Below the pieces are notes generated by a model that saw nothing but the letters and a program-made list of their open reading frames with translations, made no database searches and was not told the origin of the DNA. A DNA stretch of 64,000 bases, taken from NCBI GenBank assembly GCA_963762165.1, contig CAVXJN010000001.1, positions 682,001-746,000 on the forward strand, in the 5' to 3' direction. The first letter of the stretch is position 1; each line of letters begins with the position of its first letter. Positions 17,819-25,684 of this stretch are shown in pieces. Source of the DNA: CAVXJN01 sp963762165. Its GTDB lineage: Bacteria > Pseudomonadota > Gammaproteobacteria > JASBUN01. The translations under genes and the position numbers were made by a program.

Positions 17819-18484
17819 TTAACGAATCTCGCGCAAACTCGAGAGGGCTAAAGACCCGAGGCCGGCGAGATTGACCTGAGGTTCCTGACCGACGCCGCCG
17901 AAGGTCACGCTTTCCACAGGCGCTTGCGCGAAGCGATCGAGGTCCACGTTGTCACCACCGATCACGGCTTGAGCCTGCACTTTGTAAAGACCGGGCTGCA
18001 ACGCGGAGCCGTTGTCCGCGGTGCCGTCCCAGCGATAATCTTTCAGTCCTTTCTCCTGGGCGCCCAAAGACATGTGTTTGACCACCTGGCCGGCGCCGTC
18101 CAGGATGCTGATGACAACATCGGAAGCGTTGTCCGGCACATCCACCGCACCGGACAGACCGTTGCTGTCCAAGAGTCCGTACTGGGTCGGCGCGAGCACG
18201 TTGCGACCAACCAGCGATGCACTCTGCAGGCTCTGGTTCGAAACCATGGAACTGGCGAAGGTGTCGAAGGACTTCTGCAGATCCTGAATACCCTGCACCG
18301 AACTGAACTGGGCGATCTGAGTCATGAACTCGCCGCTCTGCATGGGTTTGAACGGATCCTGGTTGGCAAGCTGGGTGGTCATCAGCTTCAGAAAATCCTG
18401 CTGTCCCAATTGATCCCTGGCTTTCGCGGTTGGCGCCGCAGCCAGACCGGCATTCAAATATGAACTGTCGATTGGAGTCGTCAT
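17819..18484 (-). CDS. flgD: Hook-cap / hook assembly scaffold protein
   Basis: About 221 residues from ATG at 18484, with GAAGG 8 bases upstream; a GTG at 18493 is also in frame. The diagnostic FlgD N-terminal block is LGQQDFLKLMTTQLANQDPFKPMQSGEFMTQIAQFSSVQGIQDL. The C-terminal half is the FlgD Ig-like/tudor pair (VISILDGAGQVVKHMSLGAQ then YRWDGTADNGSALQPGLYKV). The protein sits on the hook tip while FlgE subunits are added and is then replaced by FlgK. It lies between flgC and flgE. Confidence 0.96.
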   Translation of the reverse strand: MTTPIDSSYLNAGLAAAPTAKARDQLGQQDFLKLMTTQLANQDPFKPMQSGEFMTQIAQFSSVQGIQDLQKSFDTFASSMVSNQSLQSASLVGRNVLAPTQYGLLDSNGLSGAVDVPDNASDVVISILDGAGQVVKHMSLGAQEKGLKDYRWDGTADNGSALQPGLYKVQAQAVIGGDNVDLDRFAQAPVESVTFGGVGQEPQVNLAGLGSLALSSLREIR

Positions 18485-18501
18485 CACCGTCACCTTCGGG
18501 C

Positions 18502-18918
18502 TTACTCGCCCATCCTGATCGTGGCCATCATCAATTGCTTGGTCGTGTTCAGCACCTGGATGTTGTTCTGGAAGCTGCGCGACGCCGACATCATGTTGGC
18601 CATTTCTTCCACCGGATTGACGTTGGAGTGGTACACGTACCCATCGGCATCGGCGAGCGGGTTGCCGGGTTCATGCACCTTTTCCGGCTCGCCGGTCTTT
18701 TCGACGATGCCGAGCGTGCGCACGCCTACATTCGAGCCGTCGCTGTTGCGAGCGCGGTCGAGTACCGCGGCGAACACAGGTTCGCGCGCGCGGTACACAT
18801 CTTTGGGATCGCCGCTCATGCTGTTGACGTTGGCCATGTTGCTGGCGACGGTATTGAGGCGCACCGTTTGCGCGCTCATTCCGGAACCTGCGACATTGAA
18901 AACGGAGAACAAGGACAT
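18502..18918 (-). CDS. flgC: Flagellar proximal rod protein FlgC
   Basis: 138 residues, normal for the family. MSLFSVFNVAGSGMSAQTVRLN and TVASNMANVNSMSGDPKDVYRAREPVF at the N-terminus, YHSNVNPVEEMANMMSASRSFQNNIQVLNTTKQ at the C-terminus. It is a proximal-rod component exported by the flagellar type III system. The flgB stop is 3 bases upstream, indicating translational linkage within the operon. Confidence 0.97.
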   Translation of the reverse strand: MSLFSVFNVAGSGMSAQTVRLNTVASNMANVNSMSGDPKDVYRAREPVFAAVLDRARNSDGSNVGVRTLGIVEKTGEPEKVHEPGNPLADADGYVYHSNVNPVEEMANMMSASRSFQNNIQVLNTTKQLMMATIRMGE

Positions 18919-18921
18919 GGC

Positions 18922-19314
18922 TTATTGCTCCTTCATTGCGTTGATCATGCCGCGAAAGCGACCGCTGAGAAATTTCAGCGTCGCCTGATAGCGCAGCGCG
19001 TTTTCGGCGAACGCCGCTTGTTCGGCATCGATATCCACCGTGTTGCCGTCGAGGGACGGCTGACTCGGAACGCGATACCGCAATTCGCCGCCGGGAAGAT
19101 TGGCGCCGCGCTCTTGTATGTGATTGGGGTTGGTGGCGAGCAGACGCACAGTGTGACCGGCCTGCTGCAATGCGCTGCGAAAGTCGATGTCGCGCGCCTT
19201 GTAGTTCGGGGTATCGGCGTTGGCCAGATTCGAAGCCAGTACACCGGCGCGACGCGACTGCAGATACAGTGCTTGCTCGTGACTGCCCAGGGCCTTGTCG
19301 AAATTGATTGCCAT
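18922..19314 (-). CDS. flgB: Flagellar proximal rod protein FlgB, first gene of the operon
   Basis: 130 residues from ATG at 19314; GGAG lies 6 bases upstream, inside an in-frame TTG extension of four codons that is less likely to be the start. Blocks LYLQSRRAGVLASNLANADTPNYKARDIDF and GNTVDIDAEQAAFAENALRYQATLKFL are typical of FlgB. It forms the rod base. It is the first gene behind the -24/-12 promoter at 19354-19368 and so leads the flgB-flgL transcription unit. Confidence 0.97.
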   Translation of the reverse strand: MAINFDKALGSHEQALYLQSRRAGVLASNLANADTPNYKARDIDFRSALQQAGHTVRLLATNPNHIQERGANLPGGELRYRVPSQPSLDGNTVDIDAEQAAFAENALRYQATLKFLSGRFRGMINAMKEQ

Positions 19315-19353
19315 CTTGCGCTCCAAAGCTGATTGCCTTTGCGAGCGAATGAA

Positions 19354-19368
19354 GCAACTCCCGTGCCA
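19354..19368 (-). promoter_or_regulatory. Sigma-54 (-24/-12) promoter for flgB-flgL
   Basis: The minus strand reads TGGCACGGGAGTTGC followed by T: TGGCAC, five bases, TTGC, a perfect match to the core -24/-12 consensus. The expected start of transcription is near 19342, giving a leader of about 28 bases before flgB. In Pseudomonas-type hierarchies such promoters depend on RpoN and the FleQ enhancer-binding protein; neither gene is in the window. Confidence 0.88.
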
Positions 19369-19630
19369 AAACGTTTTTCAGATATTTTTCAGTTGATTGG
19401 CTTGGATTCCAGGCGGCATTGCCGCTCTGGAATCGGCCAGCGATTGCCGCCCTGGCGGCAATTGCGGCAACCGGGAGCAGGCGTTCCCGGGCAAATACAT
19501 GGCGGAAGCTGCAGCACGAGACCACGACATTGCCCTACCCGACGGATATAGGCGAAATTGCAATCGAGCGCGGCGGGAGAGCGGAAAACGCGGCCTGAAA
19601 GGTTGCCGCGCGCGGATGAGGCTGCGGCCG

Positions 19631-20503
19631 TCAGCCTTTCAGGCGATACACCACGCCGCCGCCGTGACGCACCATTTCGAATGCGTCGCTAAGGCCGGTG
19701 ATGGACTCGGAGCCGCCCAGGAACAGGTAACCCCCGGGGTTGAGCGCGCGGCCCAACCGTTCCAGGATGTCGCGCTTGGAATCGCCGGCAAAGTAGATCA
19801 ACACATTGCGGCAAAAGATGACGTCGAAGCGACCCAGCAAGGCATAGCTTTGCAGTAAGTTCAGTTCGCGGAACTGCACCCGTGTACGAACCGCAGGGAT
19901 GATTTCCATCATATCGCCCTCGAGCCGGAAGTAACGCTGCTTGCGTTCCAGGGACAGACCGCGCGCCATGGAAAGGGAGTCGTAGCGCGCCGAGCGTGCC
20001 TGATTCACGATCGCCGGGGAAATATCCGTGGCAACGATCGCGACTTCACCGCTCATCACGCCCGGATTGGACATCTGAAACTCGTGCACGGTCATACTGA
20101 TCGAATATGGTTCCTGGCCCGAAGAACAGGCCGCGGACCATACCCGAATCGGATTTCTCCGCAACTTGCCGAGTTGCGGAAAAATCAGTTCCTTCAATGT
20201 CGCAAACGGATGGTTGTCGCGGAACCAGGAAGTTTCGTTGGTGGTCATCGCTTCGACGATGCGACTGCGCAGCAGGGTCTGCCCATCGCGCTTGATTGCA
20301 GCGACCAAGTCACCGAACGACTTCAGGTTGAACTCGTGCATCACCCGGCTGAGACGGCTGGACACGAGATATTGCTTGTTTTCGCCCAAGACGATGCCGC
20401 ACGCTTTCTCAAGAAAAGTGCGGAAATCCCGATATTCTTCCGGGCTGATCACGGTCGCGGACAAAGTCGTGTTCCGTTGCTGGAGGGTTGATAGCACGCG
20501 CAT
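19631..20503 (-). CDS. cheR: Chemotaxis protein methyltransferase
   Basis: 290 residues. The N-terminal helical domain (EEYRDFRTFLEKACGIVLGENKQYLVSSRL) and the SAM-binding domain (IRVWSAACSSGQEPYSISM, VATDISPAIVNQARSARY, FDVIFCRNVLIYF) are the CheR pattern; the acidic SAM-ribose residue follows in IVATDIS. It methylates glutamates of chemoreceptors. No pentapeptide-binding or TPR extension is present. It lies between cheV and the flgB promoter on the same strand as both; the 120 bases between cheV and cheR show no clear promoter. Confidence 0.96.
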   Translation of the reverse strand: MRVLSTLQQRNTTLSATVISPEEYRDFRTFLEKACGIVLGENKQYLVSSRLSRVMHEFNLKSFGDLVAAIKRDGQTLLRSRIVEAMTTNETSWFRDNHPFATLKELIFPQLGKLRRNPIRVWSAACSSGQEPYSISMTVHEFQMSNPGVMSGEVAIVATDISPAIVNQARSARYDSLSMARGLSLERKQRYFRLEGDMMEIIPAVRTRVQFRELNLLQSYALLGRFDVIFCRNVLIYFAGDSKRDILERLGRALNPGGYLFLGGSESITGLSDAFEMVRHGGGVVYRLKG

Positions 20504-20625
20504 GTACCACCGTTCACAACGGCGTGCAGCGCAACAGAGTCATTTAGCACGCGCGCCCGCGCGGCCGCAAGAAAAAGTCGGACCATGGTGCTTGTCAGGT
20601 TGAACTAAGGCGTATCAGCGCGTAA

Positions 20626-21567
20626 TCAGACCGCCATCGCCGCCGCACCGCTCAGCTCGTCCAACGCCGCGGTGACGGCGGTCGCCAGTTCGTCGGGATC
20701 GAACTTGGCGATGAACTTGTTGGCGCCCACTTTCTCCACCATCGCATTATTGAACACGCCGCTGAGCGAAGTGTGTAAAAGCACGTACAGCTGATTCAGG
20801 CGGGAATCCTTGCGCAATTCGGTGGTCAGTGTATAACCATCCATCTCGGGCATTTCGACGTCCGAAATCACCATCGAAACGTTCTCGGAAATCGCATCTT
20901 CGCTGGCCCAATTCTGGAGCATCTGCAACGCTTCACGACCATTACGGGCGAGCACACTTTCGAAGCCCAGTTGCTGCAGCGTGCGCTTGACCTGATTGCG
21001 CGCGACACTGGAATCATCCACCACCAGAATACGGCGCACGTTCTCGCGGGCACCGAGGCCGACACGCACATCTTCCGAAATGTCGCCTTGCTCGCCGATC
21101 ACCTCGGACAGGACTTTCTCCACGTCGATGATTTCCACCAGTCTGTTCTCCACGCGGGTAACCGCGGTGAGATAGCTGCGCATGGCGGAACCTTTCGGTG
21201 GCGGCAGGATTTCTTCCCAATTCATATTAACGATGCGATCCACGGCGGCGACCAGAAAGCCTTGGATGCGACGGTTGTACTCGGTCACGATCACATAGCA
21301 ACTATTCAAGTCCGCGACCGGCGCCCGGCCGATGGCCATGGCCAAATCGATTACCGGAATGGTTTTGCCGCGCATATGCGCGACACCGCGCACCACCGGG
21401 TTGGCATTGGGCAGCCGCGTGAGCGGCGGACACTGAACCACCTCCTGTACCTTGAACACATTGATACCGAACAGCTGAGAATCGCCGATGCGGAACAACA
21501 GCAATTCCAGGCGATTGTGTCCCGCCAGGCGGGTTCGTTGATCGACGCTGTCCAAGAGCCCTGCCAT
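20626..21567 (-). CDS. cheV: Chemotaxis coupling protein with receiver domain (CheW-REC)
   Basis: 313 residues from the second of two close ATGs (21567), because GGAG stands 6 bases before it and because known CheV proteins start MAG(I/L)LDSVDQRT. Residues ~20-165 are a CheW-like domain (LLLFRIGDSQLFGINVFKVQEV, GVAHMRGKTIPVIDL). Residues ~180-300 are a receiver: LVVDDSSVARNQVKRTL supplies the acidic pair, VISDVEMPEMDGYTL the phospho-acceptor Asp, LLHTSLSG the Thr/Ser and ANKFIAKF the Lys. It couples receptors to CheA and can be adapted by phosphorylation. A sigma-28-like promoter is just upstream. Confidence 0.96.
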   Translation of the reverse strand: MAGLLDSVDQRTRLAGHNRLELLLFRIGDSQLFGINVFKVQEVVQCPPLTRLPNANPVVRGVAHMRGKTIPVIDLAMAIGRAPVADLNSCYVIVTEYNRRIQGFLVAAVDRIVNMNWEEILPPPKGSAMRSYLTAVTRVENRLVEIIDVEKVLSEVIGEQGDISEDVRVGLGARENVRRILVVDDSSVARNQVKRTLQQLGFESVLARNGREALQMLQNWASEDAISENVSMVISDVEMPEMDGYTLTTELRKDSRLNQLYVLLHTSLSGVFNNAMVEKVGANKFIAKFDPDELATAVTAALDELSGAAAMAV

Positions 21568-21600
21568 CTTCATCTCCAGATTTACCGTGGCTTTGGTGGC

Positions 21601-21628
21601 TTATCGGCCACGCTCCGTTGAAGCTTGA
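21601..21628 (-). promoter_or_regulatory. Sigma-28 (FliA)-like promoter for cheV
   Basis: On the minus strand a perfect GCCGATAA -10 element (21608-21601) is preceded, 16 bases upstream, by TCAAGCTT, a partial match to TAAAGTTT (the usual spacing from TAAA is 15). It leaves about 25 bases to the cheV start. Chemotaxis genes are usual FliA targets, which supports the call; the one-base-long spacer keeps it short of certain. Confidence 0.6.
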
Positions 21629-21641
21629 GGGCATTCACAAC

Positions 21642-21655
21642 GGCACGGGATTTGC
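21642..21655 (+). promoter_or_regulatory. Sigma-54 (-24/-12) promoter for flgA
   Basis: GGCACGGGATTTGC followed by T: GGCAC, five bases, TTGC, with C in place of T at the first consensus base. The expected start is near 21667, leaving a ~60-base leader before flgA. It lies back-to-back with the sigma-28-like site for cheV on the other strand, so the 160-base gap between cheV and flgA serves both directions. Confidence 0.78.
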
Positions 21656-21729
21656 TTTGAGAGTACCGGATGCGGCCTAGACGTCGAATCTCTGACACTT
21701 AAGAACCGGATTGGAAGTCGGGTGTTATA

Positions 21730-22449
21730 TTGTTCATCTGCAAAACAAAGTGGCTGCCGGCCCTGTTATTGACAGTGGCGCTCTGCAGCGCGGGTGCACA
21801 CGCACAGCGTGCAGCGATACAGTCGACGGACAGCATCCGTGCCCGTGCCAGAGAGTTCCTGATGGCGCGGCTTGAGCCATCGCAGCGAAAGGACGCGCAA
21901 ATCGAGGTCGGAAGGCTCGATCAGCGTTTGCGCCTGCGGCAATGCGACGCCCCCCTGCAAGCCTTTGCCGTCGGTCATCGGCCGAGCATTGGTGCCACCA
22001 GCGTCGGCATCCGCTGTGACGACCACAAGCCGTGGACGTTGTACGTCACCGCTCAAGTAGTGGTATTCGGCGACGTAGTCGTGGCAGCCCACGCGGTCAG
22101 CCGCGGCGAGGAACTGCGACCGGGTGACCTGCGCCTGCAACGCAAGGATCTATCCAAGCTTGCCTACGGTTATCTGACCCAGTTGCAGTCAGCGACCGGA
22201 AAAGTACTGAAACGGAATTACCTCAGCGACCAGGTCTTGCAACCGGATCAATTGCGGGCGCCGAAACTGGTCAAGCGCGGACAACAGGTCACCCTACACG
22301 CCGAAGCTGGAGGCATCGAAGTGCGGATGACGGGCACGGCATTGAGCGACGGTGCGGCCGGCGACCGGATCCGGGTCCGTAACAGCCGCTCCAATCGGGT
22401 GGTCGAAGGCGAAGTCGTGGCGGAGGGCGTGGTCAAAATTCGAATTTGA
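21730..22449 (+). CDS. flgA: P-ring assembly chaperone FlgA
   Basis: 239 residues. A signal peptide (WLPALLLTVALCSAGAHA) leads to a periplasmic protein. The C-terminal half is the SAF/FlgA domain: VVVAAHAVSRGEELRPGDLRLQRKDLSKL, GKVLKRNYLSDQVLQPDQL, and LVKRGQQVTLHAEAGGIEVRMTGTALSDGAAGDRIRVRNSRSNRVVEGEV, all typical. It helps FlgI assemble into the P ring. The start is a TTG at 21730; an in-frame TAA lies 27 bases upstream and there is no ATG between, so a non-ATG start is required. A sigma-54 promoter lies upstream and flgM, flgN follow. Confidence 0.94.
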   Translation: MFICKTKWLPALLLTVALCSAGAHAQRAAIQSTDSIRARAREFLMARLEPSQRKDAQIEVGRLDQRLRLRQCDAPLQAFAVGHRPSIGATSVGIRCDDHKPWTLYVTAQVVVFGDVVVAAHAVSRGEELRPGDLRLQRKDLSKLAYGYLTQLQSATGKVLKRNYLSDQVLQPDQLRAPKLVKRGQQVTLHAEAGGIEVRMTGTALSDGAAGDRIRVRNSRSNRVVEGEVVAEGVVKIRI

Positions 22450-22525
22450 GTACCAGGCGCGCCCCCGTCCGGACAGGGCAACGCGTCGGTGTTAAACTTG
22501 AGTGAACTACTCCACATCTATACGT

Positions 22526-22552
22526 TAAAGTTCTAATGAGAGTAGCCGTTAC
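22526..22552 (+). promoter_or_regulatory. Sigma-28 (FliA) promoter for flgM
   Basis: TAAAGTTC (from 22526) then, at the canonical 15-base distance from TAAA, GCCGTTAC; the consensus is TAAAGTTT-N11-GCCGATAA. The match is 7 of 8 at the -35 and 6 of 8 at the -10. It lies ~42 bases before flgM. FliA-driven flgM is the normal feedback arrangement, in which export of FlgM releases FliA. Confidence 0.78.
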
Positions 22553-22593
22553 AGAGTGCGGAAAGGTACATTTGTTACCGAGGAGCATTTGCA

Positions 22594-22911
22594 ATGGCTA
22601 TAGAAATCAATAGGTTAAACGGACCCAGCAGCCAGGGGACGGAAACCGGACAGGTTTCGTCGGCAACCAGCAGTAGTAATCATTCCAAGACCGAAACCTC
22701 CCAGGACGCGGCGCGTGTCGATTCGGTCAATCTGACGGATACCGGGCGGCAGTTGTCCCGCTTGGAAAACGAGATCCGCAACGTGCCGGTCGTGGACACG
22801 AAACGGGTGGATTCGGTGCGTGAAAGCGTCAACGACGGCACCTATACCGTCGACAACCGGGCCGTGGCGCACAAGTTGATGCAATTCGAAGCCTATTTGC
22901 CCAACAACTGA
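22594..22911 (+). CDS. flgM: Anti-sigma-28 factor FlgM
   Basis: 105 residues, small and largely polar, as expected for this natively unfolded protein. The N-terminus MAIEINRLNGPSSQG and the C-terminal FliA-binding region (VDSVNLTDTGRQLSRLENEI, VDSVRESVNDGTYTVDNRAVAHKLMQFEAYL) match FlgM. GAGGAG stands before the ATG. It holds FliA inactive until secreted through the finished hook-basal body. flgN follows 14 bases downstream. Confidence 0.95.
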   Translation: MAIEINRLNGPSSQGTETGQVSSATSSSNHSKTETSQDAARVDSVNLTDTGRQLSRLENEIRNVPVVDTKRVDSVRESVNDGTYTVDNRAVAHKLMQFEAYLPNN

Positions 22912-22925
22912 GAACGGCAGTACTC

Positions 22926-23402
22926 ATGAGCACGCACCCGGGACCGCAGTTGGCGAAATTGATGGACCAGGAAATCGAGACGGCGCGAACGCTGCTCGAC
23001 ACGCTGGAGGACGAGACCCAGGCGCTGGGTCGGGATCCGGACGCGCTGGAACAGGCGGCGCAACGTAAGCACGGCTTGGTCAGTCGCATGGAAAGCCTGC
23101 ACAACCAGCGCTGTGCGTTGTTGCAGAGCAGCGGCTGCCCCGCATCCCGCGGCGGCTTGGAAACGTTCATCACCCGGTTCGACCACGGTGGGCGGTTGCG
23201 CAGCCGCTGGGCGAGTCTGCTGGAAATCACCGAGCAATGTCGCGACGCCAACCTGAGTAACGGCGCAGTGGTGGAACTGGGCCGACAGCATTTGCGCCAA
23301 GCGCTGGCGGCACTCCACGGACAATCTCCGCAAACCGTCACTTATAGTGCCAGCGGCGAAAGCCAGGCCGCCGCATTCAGCCGCGTACTGGCTAAGGCCT
23401 GA
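22926..23402 (+). CDS. flgN: Flagellar export chaperone FlgN
   Basis: 158 residues, almost entirely helical, with the FlgN-type layout: an N-terminal coiled coil (LAKLMDQEIETARTLLDTLEDETQAL), a middle helix pair and a C-terminal substrate-binding helix containing the YSASGE turn. Sequence conservation in this family is low, so length, helicity and position after flgM decide the call. It escorts FlgK and FlgL to the export gate. Confidence 0.9.
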   Translation: MSTHPGPQLAKLMDQEIETARTLLDTLEDETQALGRDPDALEQAAQRKHGLVSRMESLHNQRCALLQSSGCPASRGGLETFITRFDHGGRLRSRWASLLEITEQCRDANLSNGAVVELGRQHLRQALAALHGQSPQTVTYSASGESQAAAFSRVLAKA

Positions 23403-23616
23403 CCAGGCTACCGCGCGATTCGGGCGAACGGTCGCGACGACGGCCGGCGCCCGCCGGACCCCGGCTCGATTCCCCATCGTCTTCGATACGGCGCCCGTTG
23501 CTGCGTCAGCGAGCAAAATTCACTCAACCATTTCCGTGCTGCTGCCGACAACCACAAGCAGGAGCTGACCGCGCCGGTAAGCGCATGTGTGAGGATCGGC
23601 GCCGAGCCGTTCGTTA

Positions 23617-24333
23617 GTGAGGGAATTCCCGTTGGCCCAAGGCGACACCATCCGCGATCCGCAAATCATTGCCAGCCTGCTGCGCCGGATCGCCGACCAG
23701 CGCGCGCTGTTGCGCGTGACCCTGCCCGGCTTTCGCAGCAGCTACAACAGCGCCATTTTACGCATGGATCCGGAACAGGATTTCTTGATCCTGGACGAAC
23801 TCAACCCGCGGCAGGGCCACGAACGCTTGCTCGAGGTACGGAGCCTGAACGCCAGCGCCACGGTCCAAGGTGTGGAAACCCGCTTCAGCGGTGACCTGGA
23901 AGAAATCGGCGACTCGTCCGGCATTGCCTACTATCGGCTGCCTTTCCCCAAAGAGGTGCTGTATGTCCAACGGCGCATCAGCTTCCGGGTCAAAGTCAGC
24001 ATGACCGCGCCCATCGCCGCAATCTTCGAACGCGGCGAGGGTCCTTCGCTGCGCGGCCGCATCCTCGATTTGTCCGAGGGTGGTATCGGCGTCGAGTTCA
24101 GCCAATTCGTCACCCTGCGCCCGGGCGAGATCGTACCCTGCCATATGCGCCTGCCGGACGGTCGCCAAGTGGGATGCAAATTGGAAGTGCGGCACTGCAG
24201 CGCTTCGCAGGATCAAGCGCGGGTGCGCATCGGCGGCCGCTTCGTGGAGCTGCAGCCGCAGCGGCGCAAGGCGCTATCGCGTCTGGTCGCCGACCTGCAA
24301 CGGCAATTGATCCGCAAGCAGCCGCGCGGTTAG
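23617..24333 (+). CDS. ycgR: Flagellar brake protein, YcgR-N plus PilZ domain
   Basis: 238 residues from GTG at 23617; a TTG at 23632 with GAGGGA 6 bases upstream is an equally good start. Residues ~15-115 are the YcgR N-terminal domain (FRSSYNSAILRMDPEQDFLILDEL). Residues ~120-235 are PilZ: VQRRISFR supplies the RxxxR c-di-GMP arginines and LDLSEGGIGV the (D/N)xSxxG part, so both halves of the binding site are intact. Such proteins slow or bias the flagellar motor when c-di-GMP is high. It follows flgN by 214 bases with no gene or clear promoter between, and precedes tRNA-Ala. Confidence 0.92.
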   Translation: MREFPLAQGDTIRDPQIIASLLRRIADQRALLRVTLPGFRSSYNSAILRMDPEQDFLILDELNPRQGHERLLEVRSLNASATVQGVETRFSGDLEEIGDSSGIAYYRLPFPKEVLYVQRRISFRVKVSMTAPIAAIFERGEGPSLRGRILDLSEGGIGVEFSQFVTLRPGEIVPCHMRLPDGRQVGCKLEVRHCSASQDQARVRIGGRFVELQPQRRKALSRLVADLQRQLIRKQPRG

Positions 24334-24404
24334 AGACGGCCGATGGCGACAGCTTGGATCGAGGTGTTAGAATATCGCGCTGCTGACAAATTCGGCAGAC
24401 TTAC

Positions 24405-24480
<76 letters not shown>

Positions 24481-24490
24481 CTCAATCAAG

Positions 24491-24517
24491 AACCGACCGT
24501 TTCCGGTCGGTTTTTTT
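24491..24517 (+). terminator. Rho-independent terminator after tRNA-Ala
   Basis: A perfect 8-bp stem AACCGACC/GGTCGGTT with a 6-base loop is followed by a run of T (the stem's last two T plus five more). It begins 11 bases after the tRNA. Confidence 0.9.
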
Positions 24518-24653
24518 GCGGGCCTTGGCGAAAACTATCAACAAAGCCCGAGGCTGCGCGGTTTCGGTTTATGCCGGCGTTGCGGATCGCAATCCTGGGC
24601 GGGTCCAGACGGCGGTCGCCGGCTCCGGTCGACGCCTCGATGCGCAGCGAACC

Positions 24654-24682
24654 GAGACAGCCAATATTTCAGTTGTTATAAT
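24654..24682 (+). promoter_or_regulatory. Probable sigma-70 promoter for the riboswitch-controlled exporter gene
   Basis: GAGACA (4 of 6 to TTGACA), a 17-base spacer and a perfect TATAAT. It lies immediately before the riboswitch, where a promoter is needed. Confidence 0.6.
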
Positions 24683-24689
24683 CGCGCCG

Positions 24690-24796
24690 TCATCGGGGAG
24701 TAGCCGCTCTTCACAGCGAAGAGGCTTACGTCAACATACTTGACCCAACGGTCGTGGCGTAAGCAGTTCCCAAACCTGGCAAGACCTTTGACCACA
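24690..24796 (+). ncRNA. yybP-ykoY (manganese) riboswitch
   Basis: The two conserved halves of this class are present: TCATCGGGGAGTAGCCG at the start and GTCAACATACTTGACC after a short hairpin (CTCTTCACAGCGAAGAG). A third conserved segment, CAAGACCTTTGACC, closes the structure. Downstream, TTGACCAC and GTGGTCAA (about 24788-24832) can form an 8-bp stem that shares bases with the aptamer end, a plausible expression switch. The class binds Mn2+ and usually turns on exporters; the gene 60 bases downstream is a GDT1/UPF0016 transporter, as is typical. Confidence 0.92.
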
Positions 24797-24860
24797 ACGC
24801 CTCCGACTTGGCCGGGGATGCGTAGTGGTCAATCGTCCATATCCGGCCAGGTAAATATTC

Positions 24861-25439
24861 ATGGAATCCGTACTCGTATCTACCGGAGTCGTCGCCCTCG
24901 CGGAAATCGGCGACAAGACACAGCTCCTGGCATTTATCCTCGCCGCACGCTTTAAAAAGCCGGTACCCATCATCCTCGGCATCTTCGCGGCGACGATCGC
25001 GAACCACGGACTCGCGGGTGCACTGGGAGCATGGATCACCCGCGCGATCCACCCGGAGACCTTGCGCTGGGTACTGGGCCTATCGTTTATCGCCATGGCG
25101 ATCTGGACCATGATTCCAGACAAGATCGAGGAAGAGGAAACCCAGATTGCCAAGCGCCTCGGGGTATTCAGCGCGACGCTGATCACGTTTTTTCTGGCCG
25201 AGATGGGCGACAAGACCCAGATAGCCACCGTGGCCCTCGCCGCTCACTACGGCGCACCGTTGTTGGTGGTGGCGGGCACCACGCTGGGCATGCTGATCGC
25301 CGACGTGCCCGCTGTGTTCGTCGGCGATCAGCTCGCCAATCGAATTCCGATCAGGCTGATACATTTCGTCGCCGCTGCAACTTTCGCGCTGTTAGGGTTG
25401 GCAACCTTGTTGGGCGCGGGTGCAAATCTCGGGTTCTGA
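24861..25439 (+). CDS. GDT1/UPF0016-family manganese exporter (MneA-like)
   Basis: 192 residues with about six membrane helices. The two ExGDK(T/S) signature motifs are ALAEIGDKTQLL (first half) and FLAEMGDKTQIA (second half), one per three-helix repeat. Characterised bacterial members export Mn2+. The upstream yybP-ykoY riboswitch supports control by manganese. It stands alone between two tRNA genes. Hydrophobic segments include FIAMAIWTMIP and ALLGLATLLGAGA. Confidence 0.93.
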   Translation: MESVLVSTGVVALAEIGDKTQLLAFILAARFKKPVPIILGIFAATIANHGLAGALGAWITRAIHPETLRWVLGLSFIAMAIWTMIPDKIEEEETQIAKRLGVFSATLITFFLAEMGDKTQIATVALAAHYGAPLLVVAGTTLGMLIADVPAVFVGDQLANRIPIRLIHFVAAATFALLGLATLLGAGANLGF

Positions 25440-25596
25440 AGAAAGCGTCGAGATGATATGATAACTAATTGTTTAAACTTGCGATTACGACCGCCGGCTG
25501 CCCCTTGAATGATCAGGCGCAGTCAGGCGGTGCGGTCGGCGGGCAATCCCATCCGACCTTGCGTACAATCGCAACTCGCGCGCCGATCCACACCTC

Positions 25597-25673
25597 GCCC
25601 TTGTAGCTCAGCTGGATAGAGCAATCGCCTCCTAAGCGGTAGGTCGCAGGTTCGAATCCTGCCAAGGGCACCA
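25597..25673 (+). tRNA. tRNA-Arg, anticodon CCT
   Basis: A 77-base cloverleaf: acceptor GCCCTTG/CAAGGGC, D arm GCTC/GAGC, anticodon stem ATCGC/GCGGT with loop CTCCTAA (anticodon CCT, reading AGG), T arm GCAGG/CCTGC with loop TTCGAAT, and encoded CCA. A TACAAT element at 25564-25569 could be its -10 box. relA follows in convergent orientation 11 bases downstream. Confidence 0.97.
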
Positions 25674-25684
25674 CGTCTTGAGAT

